DNA of 64,000 nt from Persephonella hydrogeniphila (GTDB taxonomy: Bacteria; Aquificota; Aquificia; Aquificales; Hydrogenothermaceae), in the NCBI RefSeq assembly GCF_900215515.1, contig NZ_OBEI01000001.1:62001-126000 (forward strand), in the 5' to 3' direction. The position numbers and the translations under genes are program-made. Each line of letters begins with the position of its first letter. Position 1 is the stretch's first letter. Of the stretch, positions 1 through 9,436 are shown piece by piece. The notes under the pieces were generated by a model. It was not told the DNA's origin. It did not search any database and saw only the letters and a list, made by a program, of their open reading frames with translations.

Positions 1-715
1 GATCTAAATTTTCAATTGAACAGATAATAACGCAGTTATCATTTTTATCTCTCATCACTTCCATCTCAAACTCTTTCCAGCCTATAACAGACTCTTCCAA
101 CAGAACTTCATGAACAGGAGATGCCTCAAGGCCAGCCTTTACTTTAGGATAGAACTCATCAATATTGTAAGCTATAGATCCACCTGTTCCACCTAAGGTA
201 AAAGAAGGTCTTATTATGACTGGAAATCCTATCCAGTTTATTATTTCCATAGCTTCGGCAACAGATTTTACAACAGCACTTTTAGGCATTTTTAGACCGA
301 TTTTTTCCATAGCCTCTTTAAACAGTTCCCTGTCTTCTGCTTTTTTTATTGCATCATAATTAGCTCCTATCATTTTTACATTGTATCTGTCTAAAACTCC
401 TTTTTCATAAAGATCTACAGCGAGATTCAGGGCTGTCTGTCCACCAAGTGTAGGGAGAAGAGCATCAGGGCGTTCTTTTTCTATAATCTTTTCTATGACA
501 GGAGGTATGAGAGGCTCTATGTATGTTTTGTCTGCTATCTCTGGATCCGTCATTATTGTGGCTGGGTTTGAGTTTACAAGTATTACCTCGTACCCTTCTT
601 CTTTAAGAGCTTTTGCCCCTTGAGTACCTGAGTAATCAAACTCTGCAGCCTGACCTATAACAATTGGACCTGAACCGATTAATAGAATTCTACCGATATC
701 TGTTCTTTTTGGCAT
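1..715 (-). CDS. carB: Carbamoyl-phosphate synthase large subunit, N-terminal part (cut by window edge)
   Basis: This is the ATP-grasp subunit that makes carbamoyl phosphate from bicarbonate, glutamine-derived ammonia and two ATP, feeding pyrimidine and arginine synthesis. About 238 residues are visible before the left edge. I read the family's N-terminal dinucleotide-like segment [17 protein letters not shown] (about 14-30), [10 protein letters not shown] (49-58), a LGGQTALN segment, and the start of the first ATP-grasp domain from about residue 130 with the [11 protein letters not shown] loop. The ATG at 713-715 follows GAGAGGT on the minus strand. The gene diverges from amrS. In Aquifex the protein is split into two genes; whether that holds here cannot be seen. 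Users of its product (pyrC, pyrB, argF) lie elsewhere in the window. Confidence 0.95.
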   Translation of the reverse strand, partial: MPKRTDIGRILLIGSGPIVIGQAAEFDYSGTQGAKALKEEGYEVILVNSNPATIMTDPEIADKTYIEPLIPPVIEKIIEKERPDALLPTLGGQTALNLAVDLYEKGVLDRYNVKMIGANYDAIKKAEDRELFKEAMEKIGLKMPKSAVVKSVAEAMEIINWIGFPVIIRPSFTLGGTGGSIAYNIDEFYPKVKAGLEASPVHEVLLEESVIGWKEFEMEVMRDKNDNCVIICSIENLD

Positions 716-789
716 TCACATACCTCTCAGTATGAATTTTAAATATTTTACTACATATATACAGAGTAATTCCGGCAAAAATTTTAGTG

Positions 790-817
790 TTGCATTATCA
801 GATTTTGTAGATATATT
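790..817 (+). promoter_or_regulatory. Probable sigma-70-type promoter for amrS
   Basis: TTGCAT (790-795), a 16-bp spacer, and TATATT (812-817) lie 35 bp before the amrS start in the carB-amrS divergent gap. Both hexamers are close to consensus and the spacing is normal. No experimental support; AT-rich DNA gives false positives. Confidence 0.5.
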
Positions 818-851
818 TACCTGTGAAGATAGATAACAGGAGGTTTTTAAG

Positions 852-1877
852 ATGGAAACTCTTGCATGGATGTCAAAAAAAAGAGAAGATGGGAAGGTTT
901 TATGTACTGCCTGCAGTCAAAGATGTGTTTTGGAAAAGGGAGAGTTAGGAAAATGTGGAATTAGAAAAGTAGGAGAAGATGGAAATCTATACCTTACGGT
1001 TTACGGTCTGGCTGCATCATACAATGTTGATCCTGTAGAGAAAAAACCTTTATTCCATTTCTTACCATCAACACCTATTTTTTCTGTAGGAACTGTAGGA
1101 TGTAATTTTTGCTGTAAATTTTGCCAGAACTGGGAAATCTCACAACATCCGCAAACCCATAACGGTGAAGTGTTTGGAGTTCCTTTAATGCCAGAGACAA
1201 TTGTAAATATATGTAAAACAAATAATATCCCTTCTATCGCCTACACATACAATGAGCCTGTTGTCTTCTTTGAGTACGCATACGACACTATGAAACTTGC
1301 AAAGGAAAACGGACTGAGAAATGTATTTGTTTCAAGTGGTTATGAAACAAAAGAAGCTCTGGAAACATTAGCTCCTTATCTTGATGCTATGAATATTGAT
1401 CTTAAAGCGTTTAACGATGATTTCTATAGAAATATATCTTGTGCAAGACTTAAACCAGTTCTTAAAACTATAGAACACGCAAAAGAATTAGGGATATGGG
1501 TTGAGCTTACAACTTTGATAATTCCAGGATACAACGATAATGAAACAGAACTAAAGGAAGCTGCAAAATGGATTGCATCTCTGGACAAGAATATACCATG
1601 GCATATATCTCGATTCTTTCCTGCCTATAAGATGATGGATGTTCCTCCTACACCTATTGAAACCCTGAAAAAAGCATACGAAATAGGTAAAGAAGCAGGA
1701 CTGAACTACGTTTATGTAGGAAATCTTGATGATGAGGATAGAGAATCTACATACTGTCCAAAGTGTGGATACAGAGTAATAGACAGGAGAGGTCATATAG
1801 GTCAGTTTGTAAAAAATTATCTTAAAGACGGCAAATGCCCTAAATGTGAAACAGAAATCGCAGGAGTTTGGAAGTAA
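852..1877 (+). CDS. amrS: AmmeMemoRadiSam-type radical SAM protein
   Basis: A 341-residue radical SAM enzyme of the AmrS family, which older annotations call pyruvate formate-lyase activating enzyme homologs. The cluster motif CX3CX2C is C84, C88 and C91 inside GCNFCCKFCQNW. Extra cysteines at the N-terminus (C18, C21, C25, C35) and two CPKC pairs at the C-terminus (C302/C305, C329/C332) probably bind metal and are typical of this family rather than of true PFL activases. The substrate is unknown for the family, whose usual partners are AmmeMemoRadiSam A and B proteins; neither is adjacent here. Start chosen at 852 because CAGGAGGT lies 8 bp upstream. Likely a single-gene transcript. Confidence 0.85.
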   Translation: METLAWMSKKREDGKVLCTACSQRCVLEKGELGKCGIRKVGEDGNLYLTVYGLAASYNVDPVEKKPLFHFLPSTPIFSVGTVGCNFCCKFCQNWEISQHPQTHNGEVFGVPLMPETIVNICKTNNIPSIAYTYNEPVVFFEYAYDTMKLAKENGLRNVFVSSGYETKEALETLAPYLDAMNIDLKAFNDDFYRNISCARLKPVLKTIEHAKELGIWVELTTLIIPGYNDNETELKEAAKWIASLDKNIPWHISRFFPAYKMMDVPPTPIETLKKAYEIGKEAGLNYVYVGNLDDEDRESTYCPKCGYRVIDRRGHIGQFVKNYLKDGKCPKCETEIAGVWK

Positions 1878-1900
1878 AAACCTAAAACCGCAGGAGTTTG
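1859..1900. repeat. 12-bp direct repeat at the amrS stop codon
   Basis: CGCAGGAGTTTG occurs at 1859-1870, inside the last codons of amrS, and again at 1889-1900, immediately upstream of the gltB promoter. The 30-bp offset suggests a small imperfect tandem duplication around the stop codon. Function unknown. Confidence 0.6.
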
Positions 1901-1927
1901 TAATACAAGCTATTTCGGTTGTATAAT
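1898..1927 (+). promoter_or_regulatory. Probable promoter for gltB
   Basis: TTGTAA (1898-1903), 18 bp, then a perfect TATAAT (1922-1927), 40 bp before the gltB ATG. The -10 is consensus; the -35 matches four of six positions. Confidence 0.6.
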
Positions 1928-1967
1928 AAGTATTTACACTCTTAAAATAAATTCAAGGAGTTTAAGT

Positions 1968-4900
1968 ATGCAGAAGACCTTTGAAAGAGACTCCTGCGGG
2001 GTTGGTTTCATTGTAAATATCAAAGGAATCAGATCCCATAAAATCGTTTCTGATGCACTTACATCCCTCGCAAATCTTGATCATAGAGGGGCTGTAAGTG
2101 CAGATGGAAAAACAGGAGATGGAGCTGGAATACTAACGCATATTCCTTATAAATTTTTTGAAAAAGAGTTATCAAAACTTAACATAGATATTCCTCAACC
2201 TGAAGATTTTGCAGTAGGTGTTTTCTTTTTTCCTGCAGGAAAAACAGAAGTCCTACAAAAAGAGATAGAAAAAATAGTTAATGAGAAATTCAAATTCCTT
2301 GGCTGGAGAAAAGTTCCTATTGTCGAAGAGGAACTGGGAATAATAGCAAAATCAAATATGCCTGAAATATGGCAGGGTTTTATATCAAAAGAGGGGATTG
2401 AGTCAGAAAATTTTGAGAAAGAACTGTTTATACTGAGAAAAAGATTAGAAAGATTATCAAGAATAGAAGAGTACAAAGATTTTTATATTCCTTCCTTATC
2501 CAACAGAACAATAGTTTACAAAGGAATGGTAACAGCCCCAAGGCTAAAATATTTCTATCCTGACCTGCAGGATGAAGATTATGAGAGCGGGCTTGCGCTG
2601 TTTCATCAGAGATTTTCAACAAATACCTTTCCCCAGTGGAAACTTGCCCAGCCATTCAGAATGCTTGCTCATAACGGGGAAATCAACACAATATCAGCGA
2701 ACAGAAACTGGATTAATGCAAAAGCAGAAGATGTAAGGGAGATATGGGGAGATCTGGCAGAAGATATACTTCCCATTGTCAGATACGATGATTCAGATTC
2801 TGCATCATTAGATAATGCCCTTGAGTTCCTTGTTATGTCAGGAAAAGATCCTATGGTCGCAATAAACGCTCTGATCCCAAGAGCATGGGAGAATGACGAC
2901 AGGTTAACACCTACAGAAAAGGCTTTTTATGAGTATTTTTCATGTATATTTGAGGCATGGGATGGTCCTGCCGCAATAGCATTTACAGATGGTAATGTTG
3001 TAATAGGAAAGTTAGACAGAAATGGACTGAGACCTGCAAGATTTGTTATAACAGAAGATACTGTTATACTTGCCTCAGAGGTCGGAACTGTAGATATACC
3101 GGAAGAGAAAATCCTGAAAAAAGGTAGATTGGGGCCTGGAGATAAGATAGCAGTAGATACGAGAGAAGGAAAGATATATTTTTCCAAAGATGTTATACAT
3201 AAGGTTGCTGAAGGAAAACCATACAGAGAATGGGTAGAAGAAAATCTAAAGGAGTTTATTCCTGTTAAAGACTATCCTGAGGTTGAAAAGAAAGATATAA
3301 CCAGAGAGCTTGTTGCCTTCGGTTATAGTAAAGACCAGATAAATATGTTGATAAAGCCTATGGCAGAAAAAGGAGCTGATCCTGTATACTCAATGGGAAA
3401 TGATACTCCTCTTTCTGTACTATCGAAGAAACCCAAACTACTTTCCACTTATTTCAAACAGAGGTTTGCTCAGGTAACAAATCCTCCGATCGACCCTATC
3501 AGGGAAAAGAAAGTTATGTCTCTCAATGTTTATGTAGGTAAAAAAGAGAACTTTTTAACAGAAACTCCAGAACATGCAAAACAACTACTCTTCAAATCCC
3601 CTGTAATATTTGATAATGAAATGGAAGAGCTGATAAAGCTCTACGGAGAAAAAGTTGAAATTATACCGGCTATATTCCCTCCTTATGACGATGCCTTAGA
3701 ACCTGCACTTGATGATATATGTAAAAGAGTAGAAGATGCAGTAGATAGTGGAAAAGAACTTGTAGTACTGACAGATAGAGATATATCCATAGAAGGAGCT
3801 CCTATACCTATAGGTCTTGCGGTTGCAGCTGTAAACAGCTACATGGGAAGAAAGGGAAAAAGAAGCAAATTTTCTCTTGTTGTAGATACAGCAGAGGTAA
3901 GAGATACACACTCATTTGCTTTTCTTATAGGCTATGGGGCAACTCTTATCAATCCTTATATGGTCGTTCAGATAATAAGAAATATGGTAGAAGAGGATAA
4001 AAAATTCTCTCTCTCTTTTGAAGAGGCTCTTGACAATTACAGAAAGGCTGTGAATGAGGGCCTTTTAAAAATAATGTCAAAAATGGGAATAGCTACAATA
4101 AAAAGCTACAGAGGTTCAGGTCTTTTCGAAGCCCTTGGAATAGGAAAAGAAGTTATAGATAAATACTTTCCCGGAACACCTTCTCAGCTTGGAGGAATCG
4201 GAGTAAAACAGATAGCTCAGGAAACACTTATTAGATTTAATGAAGCGTTTGCATCAGAAAAAGTTGAACTTCCTACAGGAGGTGAGTTTAGGCACAGAAG
4301 AGACGGGGAGTTCCACTCATGGAATCCAAATGCAGTAAGAGATTTACACAAAGCTGTGAGAGGAGAAAGCTGGGAAGAGTATCTAAAGTTTACAGAAGAC
4401 ACATGGAAAGAGAAGCCTATAACAATAAGAGACCTTTTTGAGATACAGTCAGATAGACCTCCTATACCTGTTGAGGAAGTAGAACCGGCAGAAGAGATTG
4501 TAAAAAGATTTGTTGGTGCTGCTATGTCAATAGGGGCTCTATCAAAAGAAGCCCATGAGACAATAGCGGAAGCTATGAACAGAGTTGGAGCAAAATCAAA
4601 CTCAGGTGAAGGTGGTGAAGATCCTGCAAGATACGGGACTATAAAAAACTCCAAGATAAAACAGGTGGCATCAGGTAGATTTGGTGTTACACCTGAGTAC
4701 CTGAACTCTGCTGAAGAGATAGAGATCAAAATAGCACAGGGAGCAAAGCCAGGAGAAGGAGGACAGCTTCCTGGTAAAAAAGTAAATGCTTACATAGCAT
4801 TCCTGAGAAGAGCAAGACCGGGAACGACTCTTATATCACCACCTCCACACCACGATATCTACTCTATTGAAGATTTAGCCCAGCTGATATATGACCTTAA

Positions 4901-6371
4901 GATGATCAATCCTAAAGCAAAAGTTATAGTAAAGCTTGTTTCAGAAACAGGAATTGGGACAATCGCATCAGGTGTTGCAAAAGCATTTGCAGATATTATC
5001 CATATCTCGGGACATGATGGAGGAACAGGAGCTTCTCCTCTTGTTTCTATAAAACATGCAGGTACAGCATGGGAGTTAGGACTGTCAGAAGTCCAGAGAG
5101 TACTTATAGATAACGATCTTAGAGGAAGAGTGAGACTAAGAGTGGATGGTCAGATAAAAACAGGAAGGGACGTCATTGTAGGAGCCCTTTTAGGTGCTGA
5201 GGAGTTTGGTCTGGGTACTTCTCTAATGGTTGCTGAAGGTTGTGTTATGGCAAGACAGTGCCACCTTAACACATGTCCTGTAGGAGTTGCAACACAGGAT
5301 GAAAGACTGAGAGAGAAATTCCCAGGTCAGCCGGAACATGTGATCAGATATCTGATGTTCCTTGCCCAGGATGTAAGAAGATGGCTCGCAGATATGGGAT
5401 ATAAGCATCTTGACGATATAATTGGAAGAGTTGACCTTATAAAACCAAAAATACCTGCAGATCATTACAAAGCCAAATTTGTTGATATAGGGTATATTAT
5501 CGAAAAACCCGATATGTCAAAACCTATAAGATGCATTCAGGATAGAAATGATCCTCCTAAAAAACCATTTGATGAAGAAATACTGAAAGATATTCTTCCA
5601 TATATAGAAAGACAGGAAAATTATGCAGGATTTTACGTTATAAGGAATACGTACAGATCTGTAGGTGCAAGAATAGCTCATGAAATTGTTAAAAGATACG
5701 GAGATAAAGGCCTGAGACTATCAAAAATAGAACTGAATCTAAGAGGAACAGGGGGACAGTCATTTGGAGCTTTCTGTGTTCCCGGATTGAATCTTATACT
5801 GACAGGAGATGCTAATGATTATGTAGGAAAGGGAATGACAGGAGGCCTGATTGTTATAAAACCACCTAAAGAGTTTAAAGGACATTCCCACGAAAATGTG
5901 ATAATGGGCAATACCTGTCTGTACGGAGCAACAGGAGGACACCTTTTTGCTGCAGGAATAGCAGGAGAAAGATTTGCTGTTAGAAATTCAGGAGCTGTTG
6001 CTGTTGTTGAGGGAGCAGGAGATCACTGCTGTGAATATATGACAAATGGAACTGTTGTTGTGTTAGGTAAAACAGGTGTCAATTTTGGGGCAGGAATGAC
6101 AGGTGGAGTGGCATATGTTTATGATCCAGAAGGATTAATGGAAAGGAACATAAACAAATCGTATGTGTTTATAGATGAGATGGATAAAGAAGATATAGAA
6201 GAGATAAAAAGACTTATAACAAAGCACAAAGGGTATACCGACAGTGAGCTGGCAGGAAAAATACTGGAAAATTTTGAAGAAGAGATAAACAACTTTGTGA
6301 AAATATCTCCTGTGGAAATCAAAAAACCAGCAACAGAAACTGATGAAGCAAAACCTGAAGAAAGAAAATAA
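1968..6371 (+). CDS. gltB: Glutamate synthase large (alpha) subunit
   Basis: Cytoplasmic GOGAT large subunit, 1467 residues, the usual full length. It hydrolyses glutamine and transfers the ammonia to 2-oxoglutarate, making glutamate. Cys10 in DSCGVGF is the expected N-terminal nucleophile after removal of a nine-residue leader. Domains in order are a class II glutaminase (about 10-415), a central domain (about 440-740), an FMN-binding TIM barrel (about 770-1160) and a C-terminal beta-helix (about 1220-1440). C1092, C1098 and C1103 give the CX5CX4C pattern of the 3Fe-4S cluster. AAGGAG precedes the start. A gltD-like gene lies 13 kb away rather than next door, so the electron donor (NADPH via GltD, or ferredoxin) is not settled by position. 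Confidence 0.96.
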   Translation: MQKTFERDSCGVGFIVNIKGIRSHKIVSDALTSLANLDHRGAVSADGKTGDGAGILTHIPYKFFEKELSKLNIDIPQPEDFAVGVFFFPAGKTEVLQKEIEKIVNEKFKFLGWRKVPIVEEELGIIAKSNMPEIWQGFISKEGIESENFEKELFILRKRLERLSRIEEYKDFYIPSLSNRTIVYKGMVTAPRLKYFYPDLQDEDYESGLALFHQRFSTNTFPQWKLAQPFRMLAHNGEINTISANRNWINAKAEDVREIWGDLAEDILPIVRYDDSDSASLDNALEFLVMSGKDPMVAINALIPRAWENDDRLTPTEKAFYEYFSCIFEAWDGPAAIAFTDGNVVIGKLDRNGLRPARFVITEDTVILASEVGTVDIPEEKILKKGRLGPGDKIAVDTREGKIYFSKDVIHKVAEGKPYREWVEENLKEFIPVKDYPEVEKKDITRELVAFGYSKDQINMLIKPMAEKGADPVYSMGNDTPLSVLSKKPKLLSTYFKQRFAQVTNPPIDPIREKKVMSLNVYVGKKENFLTETPEHAKQLLFKSPVIFDNEMEELIKLYGEKVEIIPAIFPPYDDALEPALDDICKRVEDAVDSGKELVVLTDRDISIEGAPIPIGLAVAAVNSYMGRKGKRSKFSLVVDTAEVRDTHSFAFLIGYGATLINPYMVVQIIRNMVEEDKKFSLSFEEALDNYRKAVNEGLLKIMSKMGIATIKSYRGSGLFEALGIGKEVIDKYFPGTPSQLGGIGVKQIAQETLIRFNEAFASEKVELPTGGEFRHRRDGEFHSWNPNAVRDLHKAVRGESWEEYLKFTEDTWKEKPITIRDLFEIQSDRPPIPVEEVEPAEEIVKRFVGAAMSIGALSKEAHETIAEAMNRVGAKSNSGEGGEDPARYGTIKNSKIKQVASGRFGVTPEYLNSAEEIEIKIAQGAKPGEGGQLPGKKVNAYIAFLRRARPGTTLISPPPHHDIYSIEDLAQLIYDLKMINPKAKVIVKLVSETGIGTIASGVAKAFADIIHISGHDGGTGASPLVSIKHAGTAWELGLSEVQRVLIDNDLRGRVRLRVDGQIKTGRDVIVGALLGAEEFGLGTSLMVAEGCVMARQCHLNTCPVGVATQDERLREKFPGQPEHVIRYLMFLAQDVRRWLADMGYKHLDDIIGRVDLIKPKIPADHYKAKFVDIGYIIEKPDMSKPIRCIQDRNDPPKKPFDEEILKDILPYIERQENYAGFYVIRNTYRSVGARIAHEIVKRYGDKGLRLSKIELNLRGTGGQSFGAFCVPGLNLILTGDANDYVGKGMTGGLIVIKPPKEFKGHSHENVIMGNTCLYGATGGHLFAAGIAGERFAVRNSGAVAVVEGAGDHCCEYMTNGTVVVLGKTGVNFGAGMTGGVAYVYDPEGLMERNINKSYVFIDEMDKEDIEEIKRLITKHKGYTDSELAGKILENFEEEINNFVKISPVEIKKPATETDEAKPEERK

Positions 6372-6380
6372 GGAGGAGTT

Positions 6381-6881
6381 ATGAAAAAAGTTGCTGTTTT
6401 TATGGGAAGTAAGTCAGACCTTGAGATAATGGAAAGCTGTTTTGATACATTAAAAAAGTTTGAGATACCTTTTGATGTCTTTATTCTGTCAGCACACAGA
6501 ACACCTGATGAAGTTGCTCAGGTCTGTAAAACAGCAGAGGAAAATTACGGAGTAATAATAGCTGCTGCAGGATTTGCTGCTCATCTTGCCGGAACGATAG
6601 CAGGAAAAGTATCTATACCTGTGATAGGCATACCTGTTGATAACTCCTCTTTCAAGGGATTAGATTCTCTACTTTCCACAGTGATGATGCCTCCTGGAGT
6701 ACCGGTTGCTACTGTAACAACAGGTAAAGCTGGAGCTGTAAACGCTGCAGTTCTTGCAGCTCAGATACTAAGTATCGCTTATCCAGAGATAAGAAAGAAA
6801 CTTCATAATTACAAAAAAGAGATGAAAGAAAAAGTTCTTAAAGCAAATGAAGAGGCTAAAAAGTACAGCTATGAGGGTTAA
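6381..6881 (+). CDS. purE: N5-carboxyaminoimidazole ribonucleotide mutase
   Basis: Class I PurE of 166 residues, converting N5-CAIR to CAIR in purine synthesis. The N-terminal phosphate-binding VFMGSKSDLEIM segment and SAHRTPDE (from residue 37, with the conserved His39) identify it, together with the AAAGFAAHLAGTIAG and GIPVDNSS loops. AAGGAGGAGTT sits directly before the ATG, nine bases after gltB, so the two are probably cotranscribed. purK is not adjacent. The 3' end overlaps the next gene by 11 bp. Confidence 0.95.
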   Translation: MKKVAVFMGSKSDLEIMESCFDTLKKFEIPFDVFILSAHRTPDEVAQVCKTAEENYGVIIAAAGFAAHLAGTIAGKVSIPVIGIPVDNSSFKGLDSLLSTVMMPPGVPVATVTTGKAGAVNAAVLAAQILSIAYPEIRKKLHNYKKEMKEKVLKANEEAKKYSYEG

Positions 6882-7437
6882 GATATTTTTTCTCTTTTTA
6901 TTTGCCTTTTTTAGCCTGTCTTATGCATCAGAGAAATGGAAACCTCCCCGCGATTTTGTAAAGGCAAAAGTTTTGAGGGTTGTAGATGGGGATACAATTG
7001 TTATTTCTATCAAAAAAACAACATTTAATAACAGAAAAACATTAAAAAATCTAAAATTTACAGTGAGACTGATCGGTATAGATACTCCTGAAAGTAAACC
7101 TAATAGAAGGGCTAAACTTCAATCAAGAGAGACAGATAAAGATGTAAAAACGATAGTAAGATTAGGGAAAAGGGCAAAACTGTTTACAGAAAGTTTACTT
7201 TCAAAAGGAAAAAGAAAATACAGTTATGTTTTTTTAGAGTTTGATATACAGCCTCAGGATAGATATGGAAGACTTCTCGCTTATGTATGGCTTCCAGACG
7301 GAAGAATGCTAAATAAAGAGATAATATGTGGTGGGTATGCATATCCATTAACCATACCGCCAAATGTGAAATATGAGAAAGAGTTCTTAAGATGCTTCAG
7401 ATACGCACGGGAAAATAAACTCGGATTGTGGAGGTAG
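6871..7437 (+). CDS. Secreted thermonuclease-like (SNase domain) protein
   Basis: A nuclease of the staphylococcal nuclease fold, 188 residues from the chosen start. Residues 1-19 (MRVKIFFLFLFAFFSLSYA) form a signal peptide, so the mature protein probably acts in the periplasm or outside. VVDGDTIVI (DGDT at 39-42), LIGIDTPES and DRYGRLLAYVWLPDG are the calcium- and phosphate-binding core motifs of the family. An in-frame ATG at 6847 would add eight polar residues in front of the signal peptide, so 6871 is preferred; it overlaps the purE stop and is probably translationally coupled. The real substrate (DNA or RNA) cannot be told. Confidence 0.85.
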   Translation: MRVKIFFLFLFAFFSLSYASEKWKPPRDFVKAKVLRVVDGDTIVISIKKTTFNNRKTLKNLKFTVRLIGIDTPESKPNRRAKLQSRETDKDVKTIVRLGKRAKLFTESLLSKGKRKYSYVFLEFDIQPQDRYGRLLAYVWLPDGRMLNKEIICGGYAYPLTIPPNVKYEKEFLRCFRYARENKLGLWR

Positions 7438-7447
7438 ACAGATATAA

Positions 7448-8146
7448 ATGGCACAGAAAAAAACAGCAAAGGATATAGCCAAAACAATTATTTTCATCGT
7501 TGTTGTTGTATCTTTAATCAGGATATTTTTAGCACAGGCATTTAACATACCTTCCGGTTCTATGAAACCAACTCTTCTGGTAGGAGATTTTATACTCGTC
7601 AATAAACTTGTTTATGGAGACTGGAGTATCGGAATACCTTTTTCCGGTATTGATTTTTATAGCTACCAAAACAGACTGGCAAAACCAGATAGAGGAGATG
7701 TTATAGTTTTCAAATACCCAGAAAATCCAAAAATAGATTTTATAAAAAGAATAATAGGGCTTCCGGGAGATGTAGTAGAGGTAAAGGATGATATTGTTTA
7801 TATAAATGGGAAACCTTTAAAAAGGGAAAAAGTTGGATATTTTACAGAAAAAAACGCAAGAGCTGTCAAATACATAGAAACAATTCCAAGAAAATACAGT
7901 GGAAAAGAGCATTCCTACACAGTAATAGAGATATTTGATAAAGAAGGGAAAGATTTTGGTCCTGTCGAAGTTCCAGAAGGTCATTATTTTGTACTTGGAG
8001 ATAACAGAGATAATTCCAGAGATAGCAGATTCTGGGGGTTTGTTCCTGATAGTTATATAATAGGACAGGCATTTGTTATTTACTTTTCTATAGACACCCA
8101 GTCCCCAGGTATTAGATTTAATAGAATAGGAAAGGTTATCCAGTAA
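7448..8146 (+). CDS. lepB: Signal peptidase I
   Basis: Membrane-bound serine protease that removes signal peptides, 232 residues. One N-terminal membrane anchor (about 13-32) is followed by the catalytic Ser38 in PSGSMKPTL and the general-base Lys100 in FIKRIIGLPGD. The C-terminal GDNRDNSRDSRFWGFVP box is also intact. The ribosome site GGAGGTAG overlaps the end of the nuclease gene, eleven bases upstream. It could process the neighbouring secreted nuclease, cytochromes and lipoproteins, but this is general housekeeping. Confidence 0.95.
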   Translation: MAQKKTAKDIAKTIIFIVVVVSLIRIFLAQAFNIPSGSMKPTLLVGDFILVNKLVYGDWSIGIPFSGIDFYSYQNRLAKPDRGDVIVFKYPENPKIDFIKRIIGLPGDVVEVKDDIVYINGKPLKREKVGYFTEKNARAVKYIETIPRKYSGKEHSYTVIEIFDKEGKDFGPVEVPEGHYFVLGDNRDNSRDSRFWGFVPDSYIIGQAFVIYFSIDTQSPGIRFNRIGKVIQ

Positions 8147-8157
8147 GGAGGCAGGCT

Positions 8158-9435
8158 TTGAGTCTGATTGTTATAAAAAATGGACATATAGTAGACCCTT
8201 CAAACAATCTGAATAAAAGCTCAGATATACTGATTGAAAAGGGAAAGATAATAAAAATAGAAGATAACATCAGCCCACCACCGGGGGCAGAGGTCATCGA
8301 TGCAAAAGGTATGGTTATCTGTCCTTCATTTACAGATATACACGTTCATTTCAGAGATCCGGGGCAGACATACAAAGAAGACATATTTACAGGAAGTAAA
8401 GCGGCTGTTGCCGGTGGATATACTACTGTTGTATGTATGCCAAATACGTTTCCTGCAATTGATGAACCATCAATAGTGAGATACGTTATTGAGAAGGGAG
8501 AAGAGGCAGATCTGTGTAGGGTATTACCTGCTGCAGCGGTAACAAAAGGGAGAAAAGGAAAAGAACTGACAGAGTTTTCACTTCTAAAGGATGCAGGAGC
8601 TGTTTATTTCACAGACGATGGATCTCCTGTAATAGACTCCCATGTAATGAGAAAAGCCATGGAATATGCAGGTTCTATAGGAAGTTTTGTTGCTGATCAC
8701 TGTGAGGATCTCAGTTTGTCTCAGGATGGCGTAGCCCATGAAGGAGAAATAGCCGCTGCGCTTGGTCTTCCTCCATTGCCTCCGGAAGCTGAAGACACTA
8801 TGGTGGCAAGGGATTGTGTTCTTTCTATGCATACCGGTATGCCTGTCCATATATGTCACCTCTCCACAAAAGTAGGAGTTGAGATAATAACATGGGCAAA
8901 GGCTATGGGAGCAAAAGTAACAGCAGAAGTAACCCCACACCACCTTTATCTCACAGATGAAGAATGGCTTGATTTCGACTGTAAGGCAAAAGTCTCACCT
9001 CCCCTAAGGGAACACGAAGATATAGAAGCTCTGAGATGGGCTTTAGCCTCAGGGATAATAGACATCGTAGCAACAGACCATGCTCCCCATGCCCATCAGG
9101 AAAAAATGCAAGAGCACCAGCACTGTCCTCCCGGTATGATAGGTCTCCAGTTTGCACTTCCTATACTTCTTGAGCTTGTTAGAAAGGATTATTTTGATAT
9201 AAACAGACTTGTTGAAGTGATGTCTATCAATCCAGCCAAGAAAATAGGTCTTCAACCTCCACAGATAAAGGTAGGAGAAACAGCAGAACTTACAGTTTTT
9301 GACCCTTCAGAAAGCTGGGAAGTAAACGAAGAAACAATACTTTCAAAAAGTAAAAACACTCCCCTTATAGGAAGAAAACTGATAGGAAAAGTAAAGTACA
9401 CATTTTTTGAAGGCAAGATTGTTTATAGAGGATGA
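8158..9435 (+). CDS. pyrC: Dihydroorotase
   Basis: Zinc amidohydrolase of pyrimidine synthesis, 425 residues, class I type. It interconverts carbamoyl aspartate and dihydroorotate. His62 and His64 in DIHVHFRDPG, the substrate loop CMPNT, DHCED, HICHLST and the catalytic Asp307 in ATDHAPH are all readable. The start is TTG at 8158, eight bases after AAGGAGG; no better ATG exists in frame. In Aquifex dihydroorotase forms a complex with aspartate carbamoyltransferase; pyrB lies 8 kb downstream here, so a similar complex is possible but only inferred. Confidence 0.95.
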   Translation: MSLIVIKNGHIVDPSNNLNKSSDILIEKGKIIKIEDNISPPPGAEVIDAKGMVICPSFTDIHVHFRDPGQTYKEDIFTGSKAAVAGGYTTVVCMPNTFPAIDEPSIVRYVIEKGEEADLCRVLPAAAVTKGRKGKELTEFSLLKDAGAVYFTDDGSPVIDSHVMRKAMEYAGSIGSFVADHCEDLSLSQDGVAHEGEIAAALGLPPLPPEAEDTMVARDCVLSMHTGMPVHICHLSTKVGVEIITWAKAMGAKVTAEVTPHHLYLTDEEWLDFDCKAKVSPPLREHEDIEALRWALASGIIDIVATDHAPHAHQEKMQEHQHCPPGMIGLQFALPILLELVRKDYFDINRLVEVMSINPAKKIGLQPPQIKVGETAELTVFDPSESWEVNEETILSKSKNTPLIGRKLIGKVKYTFFEGKIVYRG

Positions 9436-9436
9436 C

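Noticed and set aside
730-750. Possible ARG-box half site (TATGAATTTTAAATATTTT) upstream of carB
   Set aside because: Only the left half resembles the consensus; the rest is plain AT-rich sequence, so it is too weak to report as an operator.
4217-4729. 170-codon open frame on the minus strand inside gltB
   Set aside because: Lies fully antisense to conserved FMN-domain codons of gltB, has no ribosome site or recognisable motif, and is Ser/Pro/Phe-rich as expected for the reverse of AT-rich coding DNA.
6847-6870. Upstream start for the secreted nuclease
   Set aside because: It would put eight mostly polar residues before a well-formed signal peptide and has no ribosome site; ATG 6871 is better.
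8584-9255. Minus-strand open frames inside pyrC
   Set aside because: Antisense to the conserved metal-binding core of dihydroorotase; no independent evidence.
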